From Mogibacterium sp. (GTDB lineage: Bacteria > Bacillota > Clostridia > Peptostreptococcales > Anaerovoracaceae), in contig JAFRDH010000014.1 of assembly GCA_017403955.1 (NCBI GenBank), positions 1 through 64,000 on the forward strand: a DNA stretch of 64,000 nt, read 5' to 3'. The notes beneath the pieces are model-generated. The model was not told the DNA's origin, made no database searches, and worked only from the letters and a program-made list of their open reading frames with translations. This document shows positions 50,027 through 61,536 of this stretch, one piece after another (position 1 is the first letter of the stretch; every line of letters starts with the position of its first letter). The translations under genes were made by a program, and so were the position numbers.

Positions 50027-50769
50027 AGTATCTCCTCCGTTCTGAGTACAGGTCCGTCTTTGCAGATCCTCTTATAACCGGTGATGGTCTTGCAGCTGCA
50101 TCCCATGCATGCTCCGAATCCACATCCCATTCTTTCTTCAAAACTCATCTGTCCTGCTATGCCTGCAGTCTTGAATACTTTGTCATAAACAGCCCTGAGC
50201 ATCGGTCCCGGGCCGCATGTGTAGAAATGTGTGAAATCTCCGCCGGCTGCATCAAAAGCATCCGTCACGAATCCTCTGATGCCTGTACTTCCGTCAGCAG
50301 TTGCTACCAGCACTTCACATCCCAGCGAACTGAACTCATCCACATAATAGATCTCTTCAGAAGTATTGAACCCGAGGATCACTGTGACTTCACAGCCCTT
50401 CTCTCTCAGCCATTTTGCGGCAAGATAGAGAGGCGGGATACCGACGCCGCCGCCGATCAGGAGTGGTCTGTCACCTGCTTTATCAAGATCGTAGCCATTT
50501 CCGAGGCCTGTCAGTATGTCAAGAGTTTTGCCCGGCGCAAAGGATGTCATTTCCTCTGTGCCGTGTCCGAGGACTTTGTAAATAATAGTCACAATTCCGT
50601 CCTCTACGTCATTCACACTGATCGGACGTCTGAGGAAATGTCCGTCAAGTCTGATGTTGATGAACTGGCCGGCAGCAGTGATCGCGGAAGTGTCGCCCTC
50701 GAGCGTCATACGCCAGGTCGTCGGAGTCAGCCGGGTATTCTCTTTAATAGTAAAATGTCCTTGCTTCAT
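50020..50769 (-). CDS. pyrK: dihydroorotate dehydrogenase electron transfer subunit
   Basis: A 249-residue FAD and 2Fe-2S protein that links PyrD to NAD. The FAD motif is RPISVND, the nucleotide site GGGVGIPPLYLAAK, and the C-terminal iron-sulfur cysteines lie in CGFGACMGCSC plus a final RICKDGPV. It is 17 bp after carB and overlaps pyrD by 7 bp. Confidence 0.94.
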   Translation of the reverse strand: MKQGHFTIKENTRLTPTTWRMTLEGDTSAITAAGQFINIRLDGHFLRRPISVNDVEDGIVTIIYKVLGHGTEEMTSFAPGKTLDILTGLGNGYDLDKAGDRPLLIGGGVGIPPLYLAAKWLREKGCEVTVILGFNTSEEIYYVDEFSSLGCEVLVATADGSTGIRGFVTDAFDAAGGDFTHFYTCGPGPMLRAVYDKVFKTAGIAGQMSFEERMGCGFGACMGCSCKTITGYKRICKDGPVLRTEEILW

Positions 50770-50786
50770 TGTTACCTGTCTGTATT

Positions 50787-53700
50787 TTATGCATCGATCG
50801 TAGAAATAGTCTGTGTCGTCTCTTCGAGTACATCAAGGAGCACGCGTACTGTGTCGAGTGATGTGAAGAGCGTCGCGTTGTTCTCACTTGCGCACTGTCT
50901 GATGAGAGCGCCATCATTCGCTGTGACGTGATCGCCCACCTTTCTTGTGTTGATGATGTAAGCGATATGTCCGTTTCTGATCGCATCGAGGATCTCATCC
51001 GAGCCTTCACTGATCTTCTTGAGCGCTCTTGTTTTGATACCGTTTTCCTTGAGGTACGCAGCTGTTCCAGGTGTTCCTTCGATATTGAATCCGAGGTTGT
51101 AGAATCTGCGGATCAGCGGAAGTGCTTCTGCTTTGTCATCGCCTGCGAGTGTTGCGAATACTGTTCCGTAGTTACGGAGAGAAGTTCCGGATGCTGTCAA
51201 AGCTTTGTAAAGTGCTCTGTTGAGCTTGTTGTCGTAGCCGATCGCTTCACCTGTCGACTTCATCTCAGGCGAAAGATATGTATCGAGGCCCTTGATCTTG
51301 TTGAAGCTGAATACAGGTACCTTTACATAGTATCTCTTCTTCTCTTCAGGATAGAGGTCGAATATTCCCTGCTCTTTTAACGTCTTGCCGAGGATGACTT
51401 CTGTCGCAATATCCGCGAGGCTGTAACCTGTTGATTTGGACAGGAATGGTACTGTTCTCGAGGACCTCGGGTTTACTTCGATGATATATACATCTTCTTT
51501 GTCATCTACGATGAACTGGATGTTGTAAAGTCCGATTATGCCAATACCTTTGCCGAGTGCCTTCGCGTACTGAAGGATCTTGCCTTTGACCTTATTGCTG
51601 ATCGAGAATGTCGGATATACGGAGATGGAATCTCCGGAATGGATACCTGTCCTCTCAACGAGTTCCATGATGCCCGGCACGAATACATCTCTTCCGTCGC
51701 AGATAGCATCAACCTCGACCTCTTTACCGAGGATATACTTGTCGACAAGTACAGGCTTATCTTCGTCGATTTCTACAGCTGTCTTGAGATAGTGTCTGAG
51801 CTGCTTCTCATCTCCTACTATCTGCATAGCACGGCCACCGAGTACGAAGGAAGGTCTTACGAGTACAGGATACCCGATCTCCTTTGCAGCCTTGACGCCG
51901 TCCTCGATCTTAGTGACAGCATGTCCTTTCGGCTGAGGTATATTGAGTTCCTCGAGTACTTTCTCGAATCTGTCTCTGTTCTCAGCTCTGTCGATAGCCT
52001 CACAGTCAGTTCCGACCAGCTTGACGCCTCTCTGCATAAGAGGTTCTGCCAGATTGATTGCTGTCTGGCCGCCGAGTGTAGCGATGACACCTTCAGGCTT
52101 CTCGAAGTCGATTATTGCCATTACATCTTCAACTGTCAGAGGCTCAAAATAGAGTTTGTCCGCAGTTGTGTAGTCAGTCGAAACGGTCTCAGGGTTGTTG
52201 TTGATGATGATAGCTTCATATCCGGCGCGCTTGATGGTCTGAACAGCGTGAACTGTCGAGTAGTCGAATTCAACACCCTGACCGATCCTAATAGGTCCTG
52301 CGCCAAGAACTATTATCTTCTTCTTGTCTGTAAGTCTCGATTCATTCTCACCTGTATATGAAGAATACAGGTAAGCTATATATTTACCTGTGTGGAGAGT
52401 ATCAACCATTCTGAACACAGGAATTATGCCGTTTTTCTTTCTCTTGCTGTAAATCTCCTCTTCGCTGAGATTCCAGAGCTTGGCGATTTCTTTATCTGAG
52501 AAACCGATGATCTTGGCTGCCTTGAGAGTCTTGACATCATTGACACGATCCTTGAGGGTCTTCTCCATGTCGACGATCTCTTTGAATGCCTCAAGGAAAA
52601 TCTCTGTGATCTGTGTAACCTTGTGGATCTCTGAGATCTTGATACCGCGTCTCAGAAGCTCTGCGATAGCATACATATTGTCATCCCTGAATTCAGAGAT
52701 GTATTCCATCAGCTTGTTTCTGCTCATTCCGTCGAACTTCTCGAGGTGCAGGTGGCATACGCCGGTCTCAAGTGAACGGATGGATTTGAGGAAGCTCTCT
52801 GTAAGAGTTGATCCGATGCCCATGACCTCGCCTGTAGCCTTCATCTGTGTTCCGAGTTTGTTGGAAGCATCAGCGAATTTGTCGAACGGGAATCTCGGGA
52901 ACTTCGCGACTATGTAGTCAAGGCTCGGCTCAGTGCTGCCCTTACCTCCGGCAACTTCGATCTCATCGAGAGTCATACCGACTGCGATCTTGGCAGTAAC
53001 TCTTGCGATAGGATAGCCGGATGCCTTTGAAGCAAGTGCTGATGATCTCGATACTCTAGGGTTGACTTCGATGAGGAAGTATTCGCTTGTCTCCGGGTGG
53101 AGCGCGAACTGTACGTTGCAGCCGCCTTCGATCTTGAGTTCACGGATGATCTTGATAGCAGAATCATTGAGCATCTTGAGGTCATGATCATTCAGCGAAA
53201 GTATAGGAGCGACTACGATAGAGTCTCCTGTATGGACTCCGACAGGATCGACATTCTCCATTCCGCAGATAGTGATGGCTTTGTCTGTTCCGTCACGCAT
53301 TACCTCGAACTCGATCTCTTTATAACCCTTTACTGACTTCTCAACGAGTACCTGATGTACCGGAGAGAGGTTGAATGCGTTGATAGCTATATCTTCGAGT
53401 TCCTTTTCATTGTTGGCAAATCCGCCGCCTGTTCCTCCGAGTGTGAATGCAGGTCTGAGAACTACCGGATAGCCTATATCCAGAGCTGCTTTCTTTGCCT
53501 CTTTGATGCTGTATGTGATCTCGCTCGGGATGACCGGCTCACCTATGGACTGGCACATTTCCTTGAAGAGCTCTCTGTCCTCAGCTCTTTCGATTGACTC
53601 ACTCGGCGTGCCAAGGAGCTTGACCCTGCATTCATTAAGAACGCCCTTCTTTTCAAGCTGCATTGCAAGGTTCAGGCCTGTCTGTCCGCCGATTCCCGGA

Positions 53701-53960
53701 ACGATCGCGTCAGGTCTTTCATATCTGAGGATCTTGGCAATATACTCAAGCGTTAGCGGCTCCATATATACCTTATCTGCGATCGAAGTGTCTGTCATGA
53801 TTGTTGCAGGATTGGAATTGCAGAGAATTACTTCAAATCCTTCCTCCTTAAGAGCAAGGCATGCCTGTGTTCCTGCGTAGTCAAATTCAGCAGCCTGTCC
53901 GATCACGATCGGGCCGGATCCGATAATAAGTACTTTCTTGATATCTGTTCTCTTAGCCAT
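50787..53960 (-). CDS. carB: carbamoyl-phosphate synthase large subunit
   Basis: A 1057-residue synthetase with two homologous ATP-grasp halves that make carbamoyl phosphate from bicarbonate, ammonia and two ATP, and a C-terminal allosteric (MGS-like) domain at about 930-1057. The ATP-grasp starts KVLIIGSGPIVIGQAAEFDY and IIVLGAGPIRIGQGVEFDY are intact. AAGGAG precedes the ATG. The glutaminase partner CarA is not encoded next to it or anywhere in the window. It sits between pyrC and pyrK. Confidence 0.96.
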   Translation of the reverse strand: MAKRTDIKKVLIIGSGPIVIGQAAEFDYAGTQACLALKEEGFEVILCNSNPATIMTDTSIADKVYMEPLTLEYIAKILRYERPDAIVPGIGGQTGLNLAMQLEKKGVLNECRVKLLGTPSESIERAEDRELFKEMCQSIGEPVIPSEITYSIKEAKKAALDIGYPVVLRPAFTLGGTGGGFANNEKELEDIAINAFNLSPVHQVLVEKSVKGYKEIEFEVMRDGTDKAITICGMENVDPVGVHTGDSIVVAPILSLNDHDLKMLNDSAIKIIRELKIEGGCNVQFALHPETSEYFLIEVNPRVSRSSALASKASGYPIARVTAKIAVGMTLDEIEVAGGKGSTEPSLDYIVAKFPRFPFDKFADASNKLGTQMKATGEVMGIGSTLTESFLKSIRSLETGVCHLHLEKFDGMSRNKLMEYISEFRDDNMYAIAELLRRGIKISEIHKVTQITEIFLEAFKEIVDMEKTLKDRVNDVKTLKAAKIIGFSDKEIAKLWNLSEEEIYSKRKKNGIIPVFRMVDTLHTGKYIAYLYSSYTGENESRLTDKKKIIVLGAGPIRIGQGVEFDYSTVHAVQTIKRAGYEAIIINNNPETVSTDYTTADKLYFEPLTVEDVMAIIDFEKPEGVIATLGGQTAINLAEPLMQRGVKLVGTDCEAIDRAENRDRFEKVLEELNIPQPKGHAVTKIEDGVKAAKEIGYPVLVRPSFVLGGRAMQIVGDEKQLRHYLKTAVEIDEDKPVLVDKYILGKEVEVDAICDGRDVFVPGIMELVERTGIHSGDSISVYPTFSISNKVKGKILQYAKALGKGIGIIGLYNIQFIVDDKEDVYIIEVNPRSSRTVPFLSKSTGYSLADIATEVILGKTLKEQGIFDLYPEEKKRYYVKVPVFSFNKIKGLDTYLSPEMKSTGEAIGYDNKLNRALYKALTASGTSLRNYGTVFATLAGDDKAEALPLIRRFYNLGFNIEGTPGTAAYLKENGIKTRALKKISEGSDEILDAIRNGHIAYIINTRKVGDHVTANDGALIRQCASENNATLFTSLDTVRVLLDVLEETTQTISTIDA

Positions 53961-54025
53961 ACTGTTCTCCTTGCCTATATCGATCTGTATACGAATTTAG
54001 TTATTATCTTGCTTATGTTGTGAGT

Positions 54026-55231
54026 CTAGAGATGGTCGCTCAGTTTGTAGACAGGCTTGCCATCGCAAACAGTCAGCACGTTCATTCCAGTGACTCTCCA
54101 GCCCTCGAACGGAGTAGCTTTGCCTTTGGAGAGAAAATCGAGTTCCGGTGTGATCGTCCACTCTGTGCTCATATTCCAGACTGAATAGTCGTTTCCGAGA
54201 GGTATACCGAATCTCCTGCGAGGATTATATACCATTAGATCCTCGAGTTTCTCCAGGCTTATTATCCCCGGAAGTACCAGATATGTGTAAAGCAGCGGGA
54301 AAGCTGTCTCTATGCCAACGATCCCGAATGCTGATTTCTCAAGTCCTCTTGACTTCTCCTCTGCCGAGTGAGGAGCATGGTCGGTTGCGACGCAGTCGAT
54401 CGTTCCGTCTATTATGCCTTCTATAAGGGCATCTCTGTCATCGGCGCTCCTGATAGGCGGATTCATTTTCCACTTGCCGTCTTCTTCGAGCATGCTGTCA
54501 TCGAGCAGCAGATAGTGAGGCGCTGTCTCACATGTAACATCGACGCCTCTGGCTTTCGCTTTGCGGATTATATCTACACTCTCTTTTGTGGAAATGTGGC
54601 ATACATGATAAGCGCATCCTGTTTCCTCAGCCAGCTCAAGGTCTCTTGCGATCTGGCCCCATTCGGATTCGGAACATATACCCCTGTGTCCATGTTCAGC
54701 CGCATATGCTCCGTCATGGATATATCCGCCTCTTAAAAGGCTATTGACTTCACAATGAGCTGTGATGATCTTTCCGAGAGACTTGGCCTTCAGCATTGCT
54801 GCTCTCATCATGTCATCCGACTGTACGCCGTGTCCGTCATCAGAGAAAGAAATGCACTTGTCAGCCATTCCGTCAAGATCAGCAAGCGTTTCGCCTTTCT
54901 GTCCGATTGTGATAGCCGCATAAGGATAAACATGTATGCATGCGTCTTTCTCTATGATGGAGATCTGCTCATCAAGATGCTCTATGGTGTCTGCAACCGG
55001 TGCCAGATTAGGCATCGTGCAGACTGCTGTATAACCGCCGTGTGCAGCTGCTTCACTGCCGGTCTTTATAGTCTCTTTATAAGAAAAACCCGGTTCTCTG
55101 AAGTGTACATGCACGTCACAAAAACCGGGAATAATGGTGTATTGAGAAGAGAGGTCGATCCCCGCTTCCCTCAGCAAATCTATATTGATAGTCGGTTTGA
55201 ATTCGATACTGGATTTTGTCTTTCGATCCAT
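54026..55231 (-). CDS. pyrC: dihydroorotase
   Basis: A 401-residue zinc amidohydrolase that closes carbamoyl aspartate to dihydroorotate. Zinc ligands are seen in DVHVHFREPG, AHCEVNSLL, YHVCHIS and CVATDHAPHS. An N-terminal segment of about 30 residues is shorter than the usual composite domain. The start at 55231 follows AAGGAG and is 30 bp downstream of the pyr promoter -10; the frame extends to 55333 through the promoter, which is not a credible start. It is the first gene of the pyr operon. Confidence 0.93.
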   Translation of the reverse strand: MDRKTKSSIEFKPTINIDLLREAGIDLSSQYTIIPGFCDVHVHFREPGFSYKETIKTGSEAAAHGGYTAVCTMPNLAPVADTIEHLDEQISIIEKDACIHVYPYAAITIGQKGETLADLDGMADKCISFSDDGHGVQSDDMMRAAMLKAKSLGKIITAHCEVNSLLRGGYIHDGAYAAEHGHRGICSESEWGQIARDLELAEETGCAYHVCHISTKESVDIIRKAKARGVDVTCETAPHYLLLDDSMLEEDGKWKMNPPIRSADDRDALIEGIIDGTIDCVATDHAPHSAEEKSRGLEKSAFGIVGIETAFPLLYTYLVLPGIISLEKLEDLMVYNPRRRFGIPLGNDYSVWNMSTEWTITPELDFLSKGKATPFEGWRVTGMNVLTVCDGKPVYKLSDHL

Positions 55232-55261
55232 AAGAAACTCCTTAATTTTTAAATCGATATA

Positions 55262-55290
55262 AGATAACACGAAGCGGGCGGAAGCGTCAA
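55262..55290 (-). promoter_or_regulatory. promoter of the pyr operon
   Basis: On the minus strand a -35 TTGACG (55285-55290) and -10 TTATCT (55262-55267) are exactly 17 bases apart. The leader before pyrC is only about 25 nt, too short for a PyrR or uracil attenuator. Confidence 0.7.
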
Positions 55291-55319
55291 GACAGCAAAA
55301 TGTGAAATTTTTATTGCCT

Positions 55320-55347
55320 GTAAAGAAATACAAAAAGTTTTCTTTAC
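55320..55347. promoter_or_regulatory. inverted repeat upstream of the pyr promoter
   Basis: GTAAAGAAA (55320-55328) and TTTCTTTAC (55339-55347) form a perfect 9-bp inverted repeat, 30 bp upstream of the pyr -35. There is no T run after the stem on the minus strand, so an activator or repressor site is more likely than a terminator of thiN, although the latter is not excluded. Confidence 0.45.
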
Positions 55348-55398
55348 AACTCGAACAATTGCCCCGGTCTGCACTTGAATCATTCTATCCTGCAGCTG

Positions 55399-56055
55399 TC
55401 AAATGTCTTTGATCAGGAGAAGTTTCCCCTCACGGATCGTGATTTCTGAAGTTTTTCCGGGCAAAACTTCATTGCTTGTCGCATACTGATAATTACTTGT
55501 GATCTCGCCGTCTTCAAGTCCGAATCTTGCATTTTTGATAGTGACTCCGCGTGCAACCCCGGTCATATTGATAAGTGAGAAAAACGGATAACGGTCTTCA
55601 ACAAACGCTTTGCCCGGAGTGCCGTCATTTCCGGCAGAAATGACTTCGAACTCAGAATAATCATCCACTGCCGTGACGTTGCATCCATGATCTTCGAGAT
55701 CAAACATCAGGTAAGTATTGACTAGTGTGTGATCCATCCTTGACCCGAAAACGCCAAGAAGCAGGAAATCTGTGAACCCTCTCCGCCTTCCTTCTCTGGC
55801 TGCATACACAGTGTCTGTATCGTCTTTAGCAACAGGGAGCACAATCGTCTCTATGTCAAGATGAGGATTCTCGTGCGAGTCAAAATCTCCTATCACAAGA
55901 GACGGGCTCTTGCAGAGTCCATCCATGTGTCTGAGACCACAGTCACAGTATATTAAATAATCATCATCGCGGAGATATCCTTTGATACGTTCGTAGCAGC
56001 CTATATCCGCGCCTCCTACAATAACGCATCTTCTGTTTGTTTTTGCCATGCCCAT
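55399..56055 (-). CDS. thiN: thiamine pyrophosphokinase
   Basis: A 218-residue enzyme that makes thiamine diphosphate from thiamine and ATP. The Asp-rich motifs VIGDFDS and VAKDDTDT bind Mg-ATP, and the C-terminal thiamine-binding region ending in TSNEVLPGKTSEITI is typical. Full length. It starts at the stop of trmO without a gap and is the last gene of its run; the pyr promoter lies downstream. Confidence 0.93.
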   Translation of the reverse strand: MGMAKTNRRCVIVGGADIGCYERIKGYLRDDDYLIYCDCGLRHMDGLCKSPSLVIGDFDSHENPHLDIETIVLPVAKDDTDTVYAAREGRRRGFTDFLLLGVFGSRMDHTLVNTYLMFDLEDHGCNVTAVDDYSEFEVISAGNDGTPGKAFVEDRYPFFSLINMTGVARGVTIKNARFGLEDGEITSNYQYATSNEVLPGKTSEITIREGKLLLIKDI

Positions 56056-56790
56056 TTATTTTGCCTTTTCATCTCCTGCATCATCCGCAGAGATAATATC
56101 CACTACTGTTAATTGATCGCCGTCTACCCTGAACCTTATATCCCACTTGCTGAACGAAAGACCGTAGATGTATCCCGGCTGTTTCTCATATGCTCCCCTC
56201 GGGTCCAGCTCGAGCATCTGTATAAGCCCGTCTTGTTTGTCTTGATCGATACGCCCAAGCAGTTCTTCAGGAATCGTAACTTCGAGCCTTGCGAAAGGAG
56301 TTTTGTCCGTGAAGCCCCCTGCTGCGTCGGGATGACTGTCCGAGTAAGCGATATACGGCTTGATATCATAGACCGGCGTCCCGTTCACAAGATCGGCGCC
56401 TGTTACTATGAGTCTGAGTTCTCCATCCGTCTCGATCCTTTTGAGCCTCACGCTCGAAAGGCCTAGAGAATTAGGTCTGTACGGAGATCTTGTCGCCCAG
56501 ACGCCTTTACGCACCTTACCTCCGAGACGCGGAGGTCTCACGGTCGGCGACCATTTCACAGGTGCAGCTTCCATGTCGACCGCATTTTCACTGAACCCCC
56601 AGATCAGCCAGATATATGTGAATTCTTCTAGCCCCCTCAGAGCGTCGGTATTACTGAATTCAGGCTCTATAACAACAGCCTGCTCCAGTTCTGTCACAAG
56701 CCCTGACTGTCTCGGGACTCCGAATTTTTCATTATAATCCGACCGGATACGCGCGATCGGCCTGATAGTATATTTGTCCGAATTATGCAT
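56056..56790 (-). CDS. trmO: tRNA m6t6A37 methyltransferase TrmO (TsaA family)
   Basis: A 244-residue SAM-dependent methyltransferase that adds a methyl group to N6-threonylcarbamoyladenosine-37 of some tRNAs. The N-terminal TrmO core (about 8-145) shows YTIRPIARIRSDY, FTYIWLIWGF and the signature RSPYRPNSLGLSSVRL; a C-terminal domain follows. It lies 12 bp after the flavin protein gene and abuts thiN. Confidence 0.93.
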   Translation of the reverse strand: MHNSDKYTIRPIARIRSDYNEKFGVPRQSGLVTELEQAVVIEPEFSNTDALRGLEEFTYIWLIWGFSENAVDMEAAPVKWSPTVRPPRLGGKVRKGVWATRSPYRPNSLGLSSVRLKRIETDGELRLIVTGADLVNGTPVYDIKPYIAYSDSHPDAAGGFTDKTPFARLEVTIPEELLGRIDQDKQDGLIQMLELDPRGAYEKQPGYIYGLSFSKWDIRFRVDGDQLTVVDIISADDAGDEKAK

Positions 56791-56802
56791 TTTCCCCGGG
56801 AT

Positions 56803-57279
56803 CTATGCCTCGTGAACAAGTTTGCCGTTGATATCTTCGATAGTGATAGAGAAGCAGAGTGTTCTTGCAGCGTCTTTGCTGATCTCAGCCTCAACATATT
56901 CCGGAGGGCATGGGAATTTGTCACAAAGCTTGCGGCTCCACTTGACGATCTCATCCTTATCCTCGATCAGCTCTGCTTTGCCGAATATGATGACGCTCTT
57001 GACATATTTCGCCCAGTCGCCTTCCTTCTGAAACTCCTGTCCAAAGACGCAATACGATACTTTAGGATCTTTTCTGATAGCATCGACTCTGTGTCCGAAA
57101 TCCGCTCCGTGGAAATACAGTTTGCCGGTCTCCTCATCAAAATAATGATTGATCGGGACTCCGTAGGGATACCCGTTATCTCCCTGCACAGATAGCACTC
57201 CTCTGGTCTCTTTCTTGAGGACCTCGATGATTTCTTCCTGTGAAAGCGCCTGAGGGCTTCTTCTCATTGGTCTGAACAT
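56803..57279 (-). CDS. pyridoxamine 5'-phosphate oxidase-like FMN protein (NimA family)
   Basis: A 158-residue split-barrel flavoprotein of the kind that often carries FMN or pyridoxamine phosphate. MRRSPQALSQEEIIEVL begins the fold; YPYGVPINHYF and KLYFHGADFGHRVDAIRKDPKVSY mark the flavin site. Homologues include NimA nitroimidazole reductases, but the residue pattern does not prove that activity. It is 20 bp after a cation exporter gene and 12 bp before trmO. Confidence 0.88.
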   Translation of the reverse strand: MFRPMRRSPQALSQEEIIEVLKKETRGVLSVQGDNGYPYGVPINHYFDEETGKLYFHGADFGHRVDAIRKDPKVSYCVFGQEFQKEGDWAKYVKSVIIFGKAELIEDKDEIVKWSRKLCDKFPCPPEYVEAEISKDAARTLCFSITIEDINGKLVHEA

Positions 57280-57298
57280 AGTCTTACCCTTTCTGTTC

Positions 57299-58408
57299 TT
57301 AGTCAGTTATATCGATATCCGGTGAAATATTGATCGTGTATTCAGGGAACATTTTGTCGAGTTCCTCATGAAGAATTTCCAGTCCGTCTTTATGCCTGAT
57401 ATCGAAGCTCATAACAACATCGAATCTGATATCTTTGTTCTCTTCATCTATATAGAATCCATGCATCTGAAGAGCCCAATCATGCGCCAGTACGACTTGC
57501 TGTATTTTATTACGGATAGCCGCAACTTCTGTGCTTGTGGTGTTGTATGAGTAAACGCCGACCGCAGTCATTATAACGCCTGTCTCATGGTAGATCTTGT
57601 TCTGTACGCGCCTTGTCAGTACATCTACCTGCTCGACTGTCATGACATCCGGAAGTTCGAGATGTACAGATGCATAGAACTTGCCCGGGCCGTAGTTGTG
57701 GAGGAAAAGGTCATATGCACCGAGTACTTCAGGCTCTTCTACAAGCAGTTCCTTGATCCTCCTGGAGATGTCTTCATCAGCTCTTCTGCCAAGGATGTCC
57801 TTGATCGTATCCTGTATCATCTCAAAACCGGCTCTGATGATGAATATAGAGATAACTACACCGACATATGCTTCAAGGGATATTCCCGTAGTGATGTACA
57901 GGATGGCTGTCAGAAATACTGCGAGCGACAGGATCGCATCTGAGAGTGCATCTGTTCCGGATGCGATGAGTGCTCCGGAATCAGCCTTCTTGCCCTGTGC
58001 CTTGACATAACGTCCGAGCAGGACCTTCGCAACGACTGCAGTAGCTATGATGATCAGTGATGCAGTCGAATAATCCGCAGCTTCAGGTGTTATGATTTTT
58101 TTGACAGATTCTACAAGAGACGTTATTCCGGCATACAGTACGATCGCCGAAACGACCATAGCGCTTAAATATTCTACTCTGCCATGTCCCAGGGGATGCT
58201 CTTTGTCAGGTTTCTTGGTAGCCAGCTTGGCTCCGAGAATCGTTATAACTGAAGATAAAGCATCCGATAAATTGTTGACCGCGTCGAGTACTACAGCGAT
58301 CGAGTGGACCGCAAGTCCTACTGCTGCTTTGAAACTTGCAAGCAGTATGTTGACTATGATTCCGATGACGCTGGTCCTGATGATTATTTTCTCACGGTTT
58401 TGTTCCAT
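57299..58408 (-). CDS. cation diffusion facilitator transporter
   Basis: A 369-residue metal cation/proton antiporter. Six membrane helices cover about 15-210; the metal-site residues lie in LDAVNNLSDALSS (helix 2) and SGTDALSDAILS (helix 5), the paired HxxxD/DxxxD-like motifs of the family. The cytosolic C-terminal domain (about 215-300) is followed by an extra 65-residue alpha/beta tail. Zn, Mn or Fe could be the substrate. It follows lacZ by 36 bp. Confidence 0.92.
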   Translation of the reverse strand: MEQNREKIIIRTSVIGIIVNILLASFKAAVGLAVHSIAVVLDAVNNLSDALSSVITILGAKLATKKPDKEHPLGHGRVEYLSAMVVSAIVLYAGITSLVESVKKIITPEAADYSTASLIIIATAVVAKVLLGRYVKAQGKKADSGALIASGTDALSDAILSLAVFLTAILYITTGISLEAYVGVVISIFIIRAGFEMIQDTIKDILGRRADEDISRRIKELLVEEPEVLGAYDLFLHNYGPGKFYASVHLELPDVMTVEQVDVLTRRVQNKIYHETGVIMTAVGVYSYNTTSTEVAAIRNKIQQVVLAHDWALQMHGFYIDEENKDIRFDVVMSFDIRHKDGLEILHEELDKMFPEYTINISPDIDITD

Positions 58409-58444
58409 TTAATGATCTCCTGATTTTCCCTTAATAGTCCCTTC

Positions 58445-61496
<3,052 letters not shown>

Positions 61497-61536
61497 AGTC
61501 CGGTAACGTTATCAGTACATAAGCCGAGGTTAATAT

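Noticed and set aside
49999-50931. Long plus-strand open frame of 310 codons
   Set aside because: It is antisense to pyrK and carB, has no ribosome binding site and its codon pattern is a shadow of the minus-strand genes. Similar antisense frames over pyc (12773-13450) and carB (51639-52361) were dropped for the same reason.
55232-55380. PyrR attenuator before pyrC
   Set aside because: The promoter leaves a leader of only about 25 nt, without alternative stems or a terminator.
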